From contig NZ_CP068083.1 of NCBI RefSeq assembly GCF_016725325.1, forward strand, positions 3,658,001-3,722,000: a stretch of DNA of 64,000 bases. The letters run 5' to 3'. Source of the stretch: Sphingobacterium spiritivorum. Its GTDB lineage: Bacteria > Bacteroidota > Bacteroidia > Sphingobacteriales > Sphingobacteriaceae. The notes under the pieces are model-generated. The model ran no database searches. It had not been told where the DNA came from and saw only the letters and a program-made list of their open reading frames with translations. The position numbers and the translations under genes were made by a program. This document shows positions 46,109 to 54,718 of this stretch, in pieces. How positions within the stretch are numbered: the first letter of the stretch is position 1; every line of letters begins with the position of its first letter.

Positions 46109-46113
46109 TACTA
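46098..46113. promoter_or_regulatory. dyad TTGTAC-N4-GTACTA over the rimP -7 box
   Basis: TTGTACTTTTGTACTA shares the GTAC-N4-(G/A)TACTA layout with the S24-type regulator's promoter dyad; the two share a 10-nt sequence, GATAGTACAA, on opposite strands. Possible common binding site of that regulator. Confidence 0.45.
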
Positions 46114-46124
46114 TCTGAAAGGAA

Positions 46125-46150
46125 GGGGGCATCATATGCCCCCTTTTTTA
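46125..46150 (+). terminator. terminator-type hairpin in the rimP leader (possible attenuator)
   Basis: GGGGGCAT and ATGCCCCC with a 3-nt loop, followed by TTTTTT. It lies downstream of the rimP promoter and 32 bp before the rimP start, so it would act on the operon's own transcript as well as on read-through from the regulator gene. Confidence 0.85.
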
Positions 46151-46181
46151 ATTCTTTATTGATTTAAAATAACAGTAATAG

Positions 46182-46652
46182 ATGAAGACAAAGGTAGAAC
46201 AGCGGGTTGAAGAGTTAGTGCTGGAAAAAATAGGAGACCGTGAGGATTTGTTTATTGTCAGTATAAAAATGCAAGGCAATGGCGTACTTGAAATTCTTGT
46301 TGACGGGGACTCCGGGATTGCGATTGATGATTGTGTAAAGATAAGCCGTCATGTTGGTTTTCATCTGGAAGAAGAGAATGTAATAGAAACTGCTTACCGT
46401 CTTGAAGTGTCTTCTCCGGGTATTGACAGTCCTCTGGTACTGAATCGTCAGTATGAGAAGAATATAGGACGTAATGTCCGGGTCAAGAATCACGAGGGAG
46501 AGAAGAGAGAAGGAAAGCTTCTGAATGTGACAGAAAACGACATTACAATCGAGGAAAGTAAAAAAGAAAAAGGGAAGAAAGCCGTTCCGGTTGAGTCGGT
46601 GATTCCATTTGAACAAATAAAGGAAACTAAGGTGTTAATTTCATTTAAGTAA
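46182..46652 (+). CDS. rimP: ribosome maturation factor RimP
   Basis: A 156-residue cytosolic 30S-assembly factor. The N-terminal KH-like half includes the conserved GDSGIAIDDCVKISR segment near 45-60 and LEVSSPGIDSPL near 80-92; the C-terminal Sm-like half includes RNVRVKNHEGEKREGKL and the final FEQIKETKVLISF. The length is normal for the family. It is the first gene of the classical rimP-nusA-infB operon (2-bp gap to nusA). Expression is likely affected by the leader hairpin just upstream. Confidence 0.95.
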   Translation: MKTKVEQRVEELVLEKIGDREDLFIVSIKMQGNGVLEILVDGDSGIAIDDCVKISRHVGFHLEEENVIETAYRLEVSSPGIDSPLVLNRQYEKNIGRNVRVKNHEGEKREGKLLNVTENDITIEESKKEKGKKAVPVESVIPFEQIKETKVLISFK

Positions 46653-46654
46653 AA

Positions 46655-47893
46655 ATGAGCAGCAATATCAATTTGATTGACTCTTTTCAGGAGTTTAAAG
46701 AGTTTAAAAACATTGACCGTCCTACGGTAATCTCTGTGTTGGAAGAAGTATTCCGTAGCATGATCCGCAAACGGTTTGGTACAGATGAAAATGTAGACGT
46801 AATTGTCAACCCTGATAATGGTGACTTAGAGATCTGGAGAACACGTGTAGTCGTGGAAGATGAATTTTCAGAAGATGATGATCTGGAGATCGAGTTGGCA
46901 GAAGCAGTTAAGCATGATGCAGATCTTGAAGTAGGTGATGATTATATTGAGCAGATCACATTGGAAAGCTTCGGACGCAGAGCTATTCTGGCTGCACGTC
47001 AGACATTGGTTTCTAAAATTCTGGAACTTGAGAAAGACGAAGTTTTCAAAAAATATAAAGATCGTGAAGGAGAGTTAGTGATCGGTGAGGTGTATCAGAT
47101 CTGGAAAAAAGAAATTCTGGTCCTTGATGATGACGGTAATGAATTGATTCTGCCTAAGACAGAACAGATTCCTGCGGATTATTTCAAAAAAGGAGATAGC
47201 ATCCGTGCGGTAGTACATAAGGTAGATATGATGAACAACAATCCTAAGATCATTATCTCTCGTACAGCACCTGCATTTTTACAGCGTTTGTTTGAACTGG
47301 AAGTACCGGAGATCTTTGACGGATTGATTACTATCAAGAAGATTGTCCGGGAACCGGGAGAGCGTGCTAAGGTGGCCGTAGAATCTTATGATGACCGTAT
47401 CGATCCGGTAGGAGCTTGTGTTGGTATGAAAGGATCGCGTATCCACGGTATTGTTCGTGAGTTGAGAAATGAAAACATTGATGTTATCAACTTTACAACA
47501 AACCATTCCTTATATATCACCCGTGCACTTAGCCCGGCGCGTATCAGCTCTATCAAAATTGATGAAGACAACAAGACGGCAGCTGTGTATCTGAAATCAG
47601 ATCAGGTATCTCTGGCGATTGGCCGTGGAGGACACAATATTAAACTGGCAGGTAAACTGACAGGTTACGAGATCGATGTGTATCGTGAGAATGACGAATT
47701 TGATGAGGATGTGGACATCGAAGAATTCAGCGACGAAATCGAAGGATGGGTTATTGACGAATTGAAACGTGTAGGTCTGGATACCGCTAAATCTGTTCTT
47801 TCACTTACGGAAGAAGAGTTGGTAAGACGTACAGATCTTGAAGAAGATACCATTCAGGAAATTGTTCGCGTTTTACAGTCCGAGTTTGAATAG
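46655..47893 (+). CDS. nusA: transcription termination/antitermination factor NusA
   Basis: A 412-residue RNA-polymerase-binding protein. The N-terminal domain (about 1-125) binds polymerase, an S1 domain follows (GELVIGEVYQIWKKEILVLD near 130), and two KH domains (about 210-345; PVGACVGMKGSRIHGIVRELRNE and IGRGGHNIKLAGKLTGYEIDV). The C-terminus has a short helix-hairpin-helix (LKRVGLDTAKSVLSLTEEEL) but not the long acidic repeats of E. coli NusA, as usual for Bacteroidota. It stimulates pausing and intrinsic termination, which is relevant to the terminator-like leader of its own operon. It is between rimP (2 bp) and infB (105-bp gap). Confidence 0.96.
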   Translation: MSSNINLIDSFQEFKEFKNIDRPTVISVLEEVFRSMIRKRFGTDENVDVIVNPDNGDLEIWRTRVVVEDEFSEDDDLEIELAEAVKHDADLEVGDDYIEQITLESFGRRAILAARQTLVSKILELEKDEVFKKYKDREGELVIGEVYQIWKKEILVLDDDGNELILPKTEQIPADYFKKGDSIRAVVHKVDMMNNNPKIIISRTAPAFLQRLFELEVPEIFDGLITIKKIVREPGERAKVAVESYDDRIDPVGACVGMKGSRIHGIVRELRNENIDVINFTTNHSLYITRALSPARISSIKIDEDNKTAAVYLKSDQVSLAIGRGGHNIKLAGKLTGYEIDVYRENDEFDEDVDIEEFSDEIEGWVIDELKRVGLDTAKSVLSLTEEELVRRTDLEEDTIQEIVRVLQSEFE

Positions 47894-47901
47894 AACCCGG
47901 T

Positions 47902-47942
47902 CTAACAATTTATTATCTCAGCAATTTCGAATAAATTGTTAG
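47902..47942. repeat. large inverted repeat between nusA and infB
   Basis: CTAACAATTTATT and AATAAATTGTTAG form a perfect 13-bp stem with a 15-nt loop, starting 8 bp after the nusA stop. No T-run follows, so it is probably a processing or stabilising element rather than a terminator. The right arm overlaps the infB -33 region. Confidence 0.7.
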
Positions 47943-47968
47943 TAACATGTAAAAAAAACATATTTTTG
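47935..47968 (+). promoter_or_regulatory. possible internal promoter for infB
   Basis: ATTG (47935-47938), 22 bp, TATTTTTG (47961-47968) approximates the consensus, with spacing slightly long. It would allow infB expression separate from rimP-nusA. Confidence 0.4.
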
Positions 47969-47998
47969 TATATACTTTATAATTACAGGACACAATAA

Positions 47999-50900
47999 AT
48001 GACAGAAGGTAAAAGCATAAACTTACTAAAAGCAGCAAAAGAACTAAATATTGGTATAGCTACCGCTGTGGATTATTTAGTAAAAAAGGGATTTGATGTT
48101 GAATCTAAACCTAATACTAAATTATCGGGCGAGATGTACAATGTTCTTTTGAGCGAATTTCAGGGAGACAAAATTGTTAAGGACGAGGCAAAGCAAATCG
48201 TAATTGGTAAAATTCGTCGTGATGAGTCGCCTGCTGGAAGTAGCAATGCTGCGCCTAAAGAATCTGTCTCGGAGAATGAAGATACAGCAGAGGTAAAGGA
48301 GATCCTGATAAAGAATGCTCCAGCAGAACCAACTCCGGTAAAGGCTGATGTGCCAGAAGAGAAGAAACCTGCTGAGGATCATCCTCATCTTTCAGGTATG
48401 AAGATCGTCGGGAAGATTGATCTGGACAGCATAGGCAAAGGAAAGCCTAAAAAAGAAGAAAAGAGCGAAGTTGCTCCTAAAATAGAAGAACCTGTGAAGG
48501 TAGAGGTAAAAGTGGAAACTCCAAAGATCGTGGAAAAACCCGTAGAGCCTGTTCAGCCTGTTGTTGCTGAAAAAGTAGAAGCTCCAAAAGAAACTGTTGT
48601 TCCCCAGGCGGAGAAGCCAGTGGAACCTGCTAAACCAAAGGTGGAAGAAGTGAAACCGGAAGTTCAGGCTGTCAAAAAAGAAGAGGTTAAACCTGCAGAG
48701 CCCGCTAAACCGGCAGCACCTCAGGATGATGTCATCCGTGCGCGTGCTGAAAGCTTAAGCGGACCGAAAGTTATCGGTAAGATCGAATTGCCTACGGCAA
48801 GACCGTCACACCGTGACAGACCGGTAGCATCTTCTTCCAATGCAACAGGTAATGCGAACGATCAGAAACGTAAGCGTAAGCGTACTAATAACGGTCCGAA
48901 TACCGGTGGAAACAACCAGGATCAGAATAGAGGCGGAAACCAGCAAGGTGGAAACCAACAAGGCGGTCAGGGTGGTAACAACCAAGGTAACAGAGGACCA
49001 GGTAATAACCAAAACCGTCCCGGTAATAATCAGGGGAACAGAGGTCCGGGTAACAACCAGGGCAACAGAGGTCCAGGAAATTATCAGGGTAACAGAGGTC
49101 CGGGTGGTAACAGACCTGATTTCAAGGGTAGAAATAAGCCTGTAGAAAACAAGGAAGAACCATCGGAAAAAGAAATCCAGGATCAAATCAAAGCTACACT
49201 TGCCCGTTTAAGTGGAGCTGGTAAGTCTGGTAAGTTTGCTCAACGTGCGAAATTACGTCGTCAGAAACGTGACGAAGTCGCTCACCATGCTGAAGAAGCT
49301 GCATTGGAACAGGAAATGATGGCCAATGTATTAAAAGTAACAGAGTTTGTTACTGCAAATGAGTTGGCAAACCTGATGAACGTATCCGTAACGCAAATTA
49401 TCGCTACGTGTATGAGTCTGGGATTGTTCGTGTCTATCAACCAACGTCTGGATGCAGAGACATTAGCAATTGTAGCAGATGAATTTGGATACCAGATTGA
49501 ATTCATCAAACCGGAAGATGAAGAAGTTGCAGAATTAGAGGAAGTCGATAATCCGGATAATCTGATTATGCGTGCTCCTATCGTAACGGTAATGGGTCAC
49601 GTCGATCACGGTAAAACATCCCTTCTGGATTACATTCGTAAAGCGAATGTAACAGGTGGTGAAGCCGGAGGTATTACGCAGCACATCGGTGCATATGCCG
49701 TAAAACTGGAAGACGGAAGAAAAATAACATTCTTAGATACACCGGGTCACGAAGCCTTTACAGCAATGCGTGCCCGTGGTGCTAAAATCACAGATATTGC
49801 GATCATCGTAATCGCAGCAGACGATAGTGTGATGCCGCAGACCAAAGAGGCTATCAACCACGCACAGGCTGCAGGAGTACCGATTGTATTTGCATTCACC
49901 AAGGTAGATAAGCCGGGAGCAAACTCTGATCGTATCCGTGAACAATTATCAGCAATGAATATCCTTGTTGAAGATTGGGGAGGAAAATACCAATGTCAGG
50001 AAATTTCAGGTAAGACAGGTCTGAATGTAGATTTATTACTGGAAAAAGTATTGCTGGAAGCAGAAATGCTGGATCTTAAAGCCGATCCTAAAAAACGTGC
50101 TGTAGGATCTGTTATTGAAGCTGCTCTGGATAAAGGACGTGGTATTGTTACTACAGTATTGATACAGGGAGGTACACTTCGTGTCGGAGATCCAATCCTG
50201 GCCGGATCACATAGTGGTAAAGTAAAAGCATTGACCAATGAACGCGGAGAACGCGTGAAAGAGGTTGGTCCTTCTACACCGGTACAGATATTAGGTATGG
50301 CAGGAGCGCCTACAGCGGGTGACAAATTCTATGTATTGGAAAGTGAGTCAGAAGCACGTCAGGTGGCTAACAAACGTCTGCAGTTACAGCGTGAGCAAGG
50401 TATGCGTGCTCAGAAACATATTACGTTAGCAGAGATCGGTCGCCGTTTGGCAATCGGAAACTTCAAAGAGCTGAATGTAATTGTGAAAGGTGACGTAGAT
50501 GGTTCTATAGAAGCATTATCAGATTCATTATTAAACTTATCTACAGATGAGATTCAGGTAAATGTAATCCACAAATCAGTAGGTCAGATTTCCGAATCAG
50601 ACGTATTGCTGGCTTCTGCATCAGATGCGATCATCATCGGTTTCCAGGTAAGACCTTCTCAAAATGCACGTAAGATTGCAGAGCAGGAGCAGATTGACAT
50701 CCGCCTTTACTCTATCATCTACGATGCTATTGAAGAACTTAAATCTGCGATGGAGGGTATGTTGGCTCCGAAACTGGAAGAGAAGATCGTGGCGAATGTC
50801 GAGATCAGAGAGACTTTCAAAATTTCGAAAGTGGGTACTATTGCCGGATGTATGGTATTAGACGGTAAGATCAACCGAAACAGTGATATCCGTATCGTAC

Positions 50901-51076
50901 GTGACGGTGTGGTTGTATTCACCGGAAAGCTTGCCTCACTGAAACGTTTCAAAGACGATGTGAAAGAAGTATCTCAAGGTTACGAATGTGGTCTTAATAT
51001 TCAGGGATACAATGATATTCATGTCGGAGATATCGTGGAAGCCTTCGAACAAGTCGAAGTTAAACGTAAGTTGTAA
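47999..51076 (+). CDS. infB: translation initiation factor IF-2
   Basis: A 1025-residue GTPase that brings initiator tRNA to the 30S subunit. An IF2_N domain at the start ([21 protein letters not shown]) is followed by a long variable Pro/Glu/Lys region, then a Gly/Asn/Gln-rich tract (about residues 300-375) with repeats of [10 protein letters not shown] second IF2_N-like module lies near 435-480. The G domain has GHVDHGKTS near 532, DTPGHEAF and FTKVD. The C-terminal domains are complete, ending in [14 protein letters not shown]-2 N-terminal regions vary between species; this one is long because of the repeat tract. A very strong terminator follows. Confidence 0.96.
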   Translation: MTEGKSINLLKAAKELNIGIATAVDYLVKKGFDVESKPNTKLSGEMYNVLLSEFQGDKIVKDEAKQIVIGKIRRDESPAGSSNAAPKESVSENEDTAEVKEILIKNAPAEPTPVKADVPEEKKPAEDHPHLSGMKIVGKIDLDSIGKGKPKKEEKSEVAPKIEEPVKVEVKVETPKIVEKPVEPVQPVVAEKVEAPKETVVPQAEKPVEPAKPKVEEVKPEVQAVKKEEVKPAEPAKPAAPQDDVIRARAESLSGPKVIGKIELPTARPSHRDRPVASSSNATGNANDQKRKRKRTNNGPNTGGNNQDQNRGGNQQGGNQQGGQGGNNQGNRGPGNNQNRPGNNQGNRGPGNNQGNRGPGNYQGNRGPGGNRPDFKGRNKPVENKEEPSEKEIQDQIKATLARLSGAGKSGKFAQRAKLRRQKRDEVAHHAEEAALEQEMMANVLKVTEFVTANELANLMNVSVTQIIATCMSLGLFVSINQRLDAETLAIVADEFGYQIEFIKPEDEEVAELEEVDNPDNLIMRAPIVTVMGHVDHGKTSLLDYIRKANVTGGEAGGITQHIGAYAVKLEDGRKITFLDTPGHEAFTAMRARGAKITDIAIIVIAADDSVMPQTKEAINHAQAAGVPIVFAFTKVDKPGANSDRIREQLSAMNILVEDWGGKYQCQEISGKTGLNVDLLLEKVLLEAEMLDLKADPKKRAVGSVIEAALDKGRGIVTTVLIQGGTLRVGDPILAGSHSGKVKALTNERGERVKEVGPSTPVQILGMAGAPTAGDKFYVLESESEARQVANKRLQLQREQGMRAQKHITLAEIGRRLAIGNFKELNVIVKGDVDGSIEALSDSLLNLSTDEIQVNVIHKSVGQISESDVLLASASDAIIIGFQVRPSQNARKIAEQEQIDIRLYSIIYDAIEELKSAMEGMLAPKLEEKIVANVEIRETFKISKVGTIAGCMVLDGKINRNSDIRIVRDGVVVFTGKLASLKRFKDDVKEVSQGYECGLNIQGYNDIHVGDIVEAFEQVEVKRKL
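48890..49120 (+). repeat. in-frame repeat tract in infB
   Basis: The coding sequence repeats 24-27-nt units coding for [13 protein letters not shown] motifs (NQGNRGPG appears four times). It stays in frame and is a low-complexity linker of IF-2, not a separate element. It may vary in copy number between strains. Confidence 0.8.
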
Positions 51077-51103
51077 AAGACTGAAAAGAATAACAAGTAT
51101 AAA

Positions 51104-51143
51104 GAATCCCCTTTCATTGCAAAATGAAAGGGGATTCCTTTTA
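51104..51143 (+). terminator. strong terminator after infB
   Basis: A perfect 15-bp stem (GAATCCCCTTTCATT and AATGAAAGGGGATTC) with a GCAA loop, followed by CTTTT. Confidence 0.95.
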
Positions 51144-51259
51144 TAATCGAATCCGAAAACAGCTATTTCGGTTAAATCTGTAATACAACGTGAGAGGGTA
51201 TAGAATCTAAATGAATTTATACCAAAACAGACTTTTTGAACCTATAATCCTATTTATTA

Positions 51260-51291
51260 CTTGCTTGGATTTCAAAAGCATCTTATCTTTG
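51260..51291 (+). promoter_or_regulatory. promoter of the flavin/Fe-S reductase gene; leaderless mRNA likely
   Basis: CTTG (51260-51263), 20 bp, TATCTTTG (51284-51291). The start codon begins at 51296, about where transcription should start, so the mRNA would have little or no 5' leader. Confidence 0.6.
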
Positions 51292-51295
51292 AAAC

Positions 51296-52342
51296 ATGCA
51301 TAAACTTCGGATTTCCGCATTAACTCCAGAGGCGAATAATAACATTTCTATAGATTTTGAACCGGTATCGGGGCCTTATCCTGTGTATAAAGCCGGGCAG
51401 TTTCTAACCCTGATTTTCACTTTCGGAGACCGCGAAGTCCGTCGCTCTTATTCCTTTAAAAGTTCACCAGATGTAGACGAACCTTTAAGTATTGCTGTGA
51501 AAAGAGTAGATAACGGTGAGATTTCTCGTTTTTTACATCATAAGATTACAGTCGGAGAAGAGATTGAAGTACTGGATCCTCAGGGTTTATTTATATATGA
51601 ACCTGTACCTGATACGACAAGGACTGTGTTTTTGTTTGCTGCAGGTATTGGCATTACTCCGTTATTTTCCATTCTGAAGACAGCTTTAATAAGAGAACGG
51701 AAATCCAAAATCGTATTAGTGTACAGCAACAGTTCTCCGGAACAGACGCCTTTTCTGGAAGAACTTGACAGTTGGCAGAAAAACTATCCGGACCGTTTTC
51801 ATATCATATGGATTTTTTCAAACAGCAAAAACCTGATGAAAGCCCGTCTGAACAGAGATTTTATCTATGATATTTTGAAACAATATGTAGAAGAACTCAA
51901 AACGGATACCCTTTTCTACACTTTCGGACCTGTTATTTATATGGATCTTTGCCGTTTTACTTTATTGGGTATGGGCTATGCAGACAGTCAAATCAAAAGA
52001 GAGACATTTCTGTTGCCGGAAAATGAAGAAGATGACGATGATGAAACAGAAAAGGAAGTAGATAAAACAACTTATTCCATTACGCTTAACTTTCTCGGCC
52101 AACGTCACCAACTGTCTGTACCTTATAACAAAACAATTCTTGATGTAGGGTTAGAGAATAAAATCAAACTGCCTTATTCCTGTAAATCGGGTATGTGCAG
52201 TACCTGTATTTCACAATGTTCATCCGGAAATGTGCGAATGGATTATAACGAAGTATTGACAGACAGGGAAGTCGCTAACGGACGTATTTTATTATGTACC
52301 GGGCATCCGACCGAAGATGGAACTGTAATTGATGTCGTATAG
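51296..52342 (+). CDS. ferredoxin-NADP reductase-like protein with C-terminal 2Fe-2S domain (PaaE/HmpA-like)
   Basis: A 348-residue electron-transfer protein. The FAD-binding barrel (about 1-100) includes RRSYSFKSSP near 56-65; the NAD(P)-binding domain (about 105-235) includes FAAGIGITPLFSIL near 112. The C-terminal plant-type ferredoxin domain has the cluster motif CKSGMCSTC (Cys295, Cys300, Cys303) and a fourth Cys in LLCTGHP near 333. This layout matches PaaE of phenylacetate degradation and Hcr/Vanillate reductase types. No phenylacetate genes are adjacent, so its oxygenase partner is unknown. It is followed by acetoacetyl-CoA synthetase with its own promoter. Confidence 0.88.
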   Translation: MHKLRISALTPEANNNISIDFEPVSGPYPVYKAGQFLTLIFTFGDREVRRSYSFKSSPDVDEPLSIAVKRVDNGEISRFLHHKITVGEEIEVLDPQGLFIYEPVPDTTRTVFLFAAGIGITPLFSILKTALIRERKSKIVLVYSNSSPEQTPFLEELDSWQKNYPDRFHIIWIFSNSKNLMKARLNRDFIYDILKQYVEELKTDTLFYTFGPVIYMDLCRFTLLGMGYADSQIKRETFLLPENEEDDDDETEKEVDKTTYSITLNFLGQRHQLSVPYNKTILDVGLENKIKLPYSCKSGMCSTCISQCSSGNVRMDYNEVLTDREVANGRILLCTGHPTEDGTVIDVV

Positions 52343-52350
52343 GTAAAAAC

Positions 52351-52381
52351 TTTGTACTGGCGTTACTTTTCATTACATTTG
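52351..52381 (+). promoter_or_regulatory. promoter of the acetoacetyl-CoA synthetase gene
   Basis: TTTG (52351-52354), 19 bp, TACATTTG (52374-52381): exact consensus match. Start near 52385, 22 bp before the ATG. Confidence 0.75.
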
Positions 52382-52406
52382 GGACATAACCAAGTGTAAT
52401 ATATTT

Positions 52407-54326
52407 ATGAGTGAGCTGATCTGGACACCTTCTGCTGATTATCAGAAAAATTCTGCATTATTCGATTTTAAAACCTTTGTTGAAGAGCGTTATCAGCTTT
52501 CTTTTAGAGATTATGAAACGTTGTGGAAATGGTCTGTTTCTGAACCTGAAGATTTTTGGCATTCTGTATTTCAGTATTTCGATCTTAAATCCCATTCTCC
52601 GTTTGATGCTGTTATTACATACTCCAGACAGGGATTTATCGGTACAGAATGGTTTCGGGGTGCGACACTCAATTATGCTGAACATGTCTTTCGCAATGAG
52701 ACAGATAAACGTCCGGCTATTCTCTATCAGGCTGAACAGACGCCTGTTAAAGAAGTATCCTGGTCTCAGTTGAAAGATCAGGTACGTGCTATACAACAGT
52801 TTTTGATCAGAAAGGGTATTAAAGAAGGAGATCGGGTAGCGGGTATACTCAATAATACAACAGAAACCATTGCTATATTCTTGGCGGTGAATGCTATTGG
52901 AGCTATATGGTCCTGTTGTTCAACTGATTTCGGAAGTGCAAGTATTGTCGAACGCTTTACTTTGATTGAACCCAGGATTCTTTTTGCAGATTCGGGTTAT
53001 GATTATAACGGAAAGAAATATGATAAGCAGGAAACTGCGGTAACCATTAAAGAACAGATTCCTTCCATTACCGATCTTGTCATGGTAAATGGGGCAGATT
53101 GGGATTTAATAATACAGGAGGCTGATCCTGCACAGCCTCTCACATTTCGGCCAGTTCCATTTGATCATCCTATCTGGATACTGTATTCTTCAGGTACAAC
53201 CGGAAAACCTAAGGCAATCACACATAGTTCAGGCGGTAATTTGATTGAACATTATAAAGCGCTGGCTTTACACCAAAATGTACAGGAGGGAGATCGCTTT
53301 ATGTGGTATACGACTACGGGTTGGATGATGTGGAATTATGCTATTTCATCTCTTCTGGTTGGAGCTACTTTGTGTATCTATGATGGCTCTCCTATCTTTC
53401 CGGAGCGGAAATCTATCTGGAATTTTGTTGCTGATCAGCATGTAGATCATCTTGGTGCCGGGGCAGCCTACTTTACATCCTGTCAGGATCTGTCATTATC
53501 AGAACTTAATATTAAACTCAAAACCATTGGTTCCACAGGTTCTCCTTTGCCTCCGGATACTTTCCAATGGTTGCAAGGACAGCTGAAGGATGTACAAATT
53601 GTTTCTTTAAGTGGTGGTACGGATGTCTGCAGTGCTTTTCTTTCGGGTAGTACATTATTGCCTGTCTTTGCCGGTGAAATCCAGTGCCGTACGTTAGGTT
53701 CAAAAATAGAAGCCTATAATGAAGATGGTGTCGCGGTATACGATGAAGTGGGAGAACTGGTAATCGAAGTACCTATGCCTTCTATGCCGCTTTACTTTTG
53801 GAAGGATAAGGATAATGCTAAATATCTGGAAAGTTATTTTGATAAATATCCTGGCGTCTGGTGTCATGGAGACTGGATCAAAATAACCCGAAATAATAAC
53901 GGTATCATTATGTATGGCAGATCTGATGCCACTTTAAACAGGGGAGGAGTACGTATAGGTACCGCAGAGGTATATAATGTGCTGAATACGTTTGAAGATG
54001 TGGAAGACAGTCTTGTGATCTGTATTGATTTGGATAACGGGGATTCTGTTATGCCATTGTATGTCAAGATGAAAGCGGGAGTGGAACTTACGGATGAACT
54101 TCGGACGGAGATCAAAAAACAACTACGAAGTACTTATAGTCCCAGACACGTACCCGATGAAATCCTGGCAGTACCGGATATCCCTTATACAATGAGTGGA
54201 AAGAAGCTGGAGATTCCTGTTAAGAAACTAATGATGGGCGTACCCATAGACCGGGCTGTTAGTATCGATGTGGTGAAAAATCCCGATTCTCTCAATTATT
54301 GGATAGATCTCTGTAAAAAAGTATAA
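52407..54326 (+). CDS. acetoacetate-CoA ligase
   Basis: A 639-residue adenylate-forming enzyme. The conserved start WTPSADYQKNSALFDFKTFV, P-loop YSSGTTGKPKAI near 259-270, YDGSPIFP near 325, GEIQCRTLGSKIEAYN near 415, and the C-terminal lysine in TMSGKKLEIPVKKL near 600 match the acetoacetyl-CoA synthetase family. It activates acetoacetate to acetoacetyl-CoA with ATP, for lipid or ketone-body use. Length is typical (about 640). It may be confused with acetyl- or propionyl-CoA synthetases, but the start and the FTEWFRGATLNYAE-like segment favour acetoacetate. The non-coding repeat region follows. Confidence 0.9.
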   Translation: MSELIWTPSADYQKNSALFDFKTFVEERYQLSFRDYETLWKWSVSEPEDFWHSVFQYFDLKSHSPFDAVITYSRQGFIGTEWFRGATLNYAEHVFRNETDKRPAILYQAEQTPVKEVSWSQLKDQVRAIQQFLIRKGIKEGDRVAGILNNTTETIAIFLAVNAIGAIWSCCSTDFGSASIVERFTLIEPRILFADSGYDYNGKKYDKQETAVTIKEQIPSITDLVMVNGADWDLIIQEADPAQPLTFRPVPFDHPIWILYSSGTTGKPKAITHSSGGNLIEHYKALALHQNVQEGDRFMWYTTTGWMMWNYAISSLLVGATLCIYDGSPIFPERKSIWNFVADQHVDHLGAGAAYFTSCQDLSLSELNIKLKTIGSTGSPLPPDTFQWLQGQLKDVQIVSLSGGTDVCSAFLSGSTLLPVFAGEIQCRTLGSKIEAYNEDGVAVYDEVGELVIEVPMPSMPLYFWKDKDNAKYLESYFDKYPGVWCHGDWIKITRNNNGIIMYGRSDATLNRGGVRIGTAEVYNVLNTFEDVEDSLVICIDLDNGDSVMPLYVKMKAGVELTDELRTEIKKQLRSTYSPRHVPDEILAVPDIPYTMSGKKLEIPVKKLMMGVPIDRAVSIDVVKNPDSLNYWIDLCKKV

Positions 54327-54344
54327 TTAATATATAGCAAGACG

Positions 54345-54650
54345 GATAAAGTGTAGTAGATATTGCTGGTGAGGACACTCAGCAAACGCCATGGCTCATT
54401 TCCTATCTGTTATCCTGAATGCGTCATTAGTTGATATTCTTACTAAGACTGATATGGTAGATATTGCTAATGAGGACACCTAGCAAACGTCAGAGATAAT
54501 TACCTAGCTGTTATTCTGAATGTGTTATCAGTGGATCTTCTTGCTAAGAACGATAAAGTGTAGTAGATATTGCCGGTGAGGAAAACGCAATGGGGGGGAG
54601 TGCTGTATCTTTAATTCTTGAATGAGTCGTCAGAAGGTATTCTTGTTAAC
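54345..54650. repeat. three tandem imperfect ~104-bp repeats, each with a hairpin
   Basis: Units start at 54345, 54451 and 54552. Each has the sequence GTAGATATTGC followed by a hairpin: TTGCTG/CAGCAA in the first (54363-54385), TTGCTA/TAGCAA in the second (54464-54486) and TTGC/GCAA in the third (54570-54590). The loops read GTGAGGACACT, ATGAGGACACC and CGGTGAGGAAAAC. The G-C to A-T change on both arms is covariation and supports a structured RNA or ssDNA hairpin. No ORF fits. With 54663-54684 this resembles a REP/BIME-type cluster. Confidence 0.75.
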
Positions 54651-54662
54651 TCTTAAACGCGT

Positions 54663-54684
54663 CAGTTGGCGTCCCCGCCAACTG
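54663..54684 (-). repeat. inverted fourth REP-like hairpin
   Basis: CAGTTGGC and GCCAACTG form a perfect 8-bp stem. On the minus strand the loop is GGGGAC, parallel to the GAGGAC loops of the tandem units, and GTAAG precedes it much as GTAGATA precedes those. Because gdhA is transcribed this way, it could also shape the gdhA mRNA end, but it has no T-run. Confidence 0.55.
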
Positions 54685-54718
54685 CTTACGTTTATATATT
54701 TTCCGCACAGAGGTTATG

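Noticed and set aside
48890..49120. CRISPR-like or mobile repeats inside infB
   Set aside because: The repeats stay in frame and encode a Gly/Asn/Gln linker of IF-2.
54327..54718. CRISPR array in the 54.3-kb repeat region
   Set aside because: Repeats are about 104 bp, imperfect, only three copies, with no unique spacers and no cas genes nearby.
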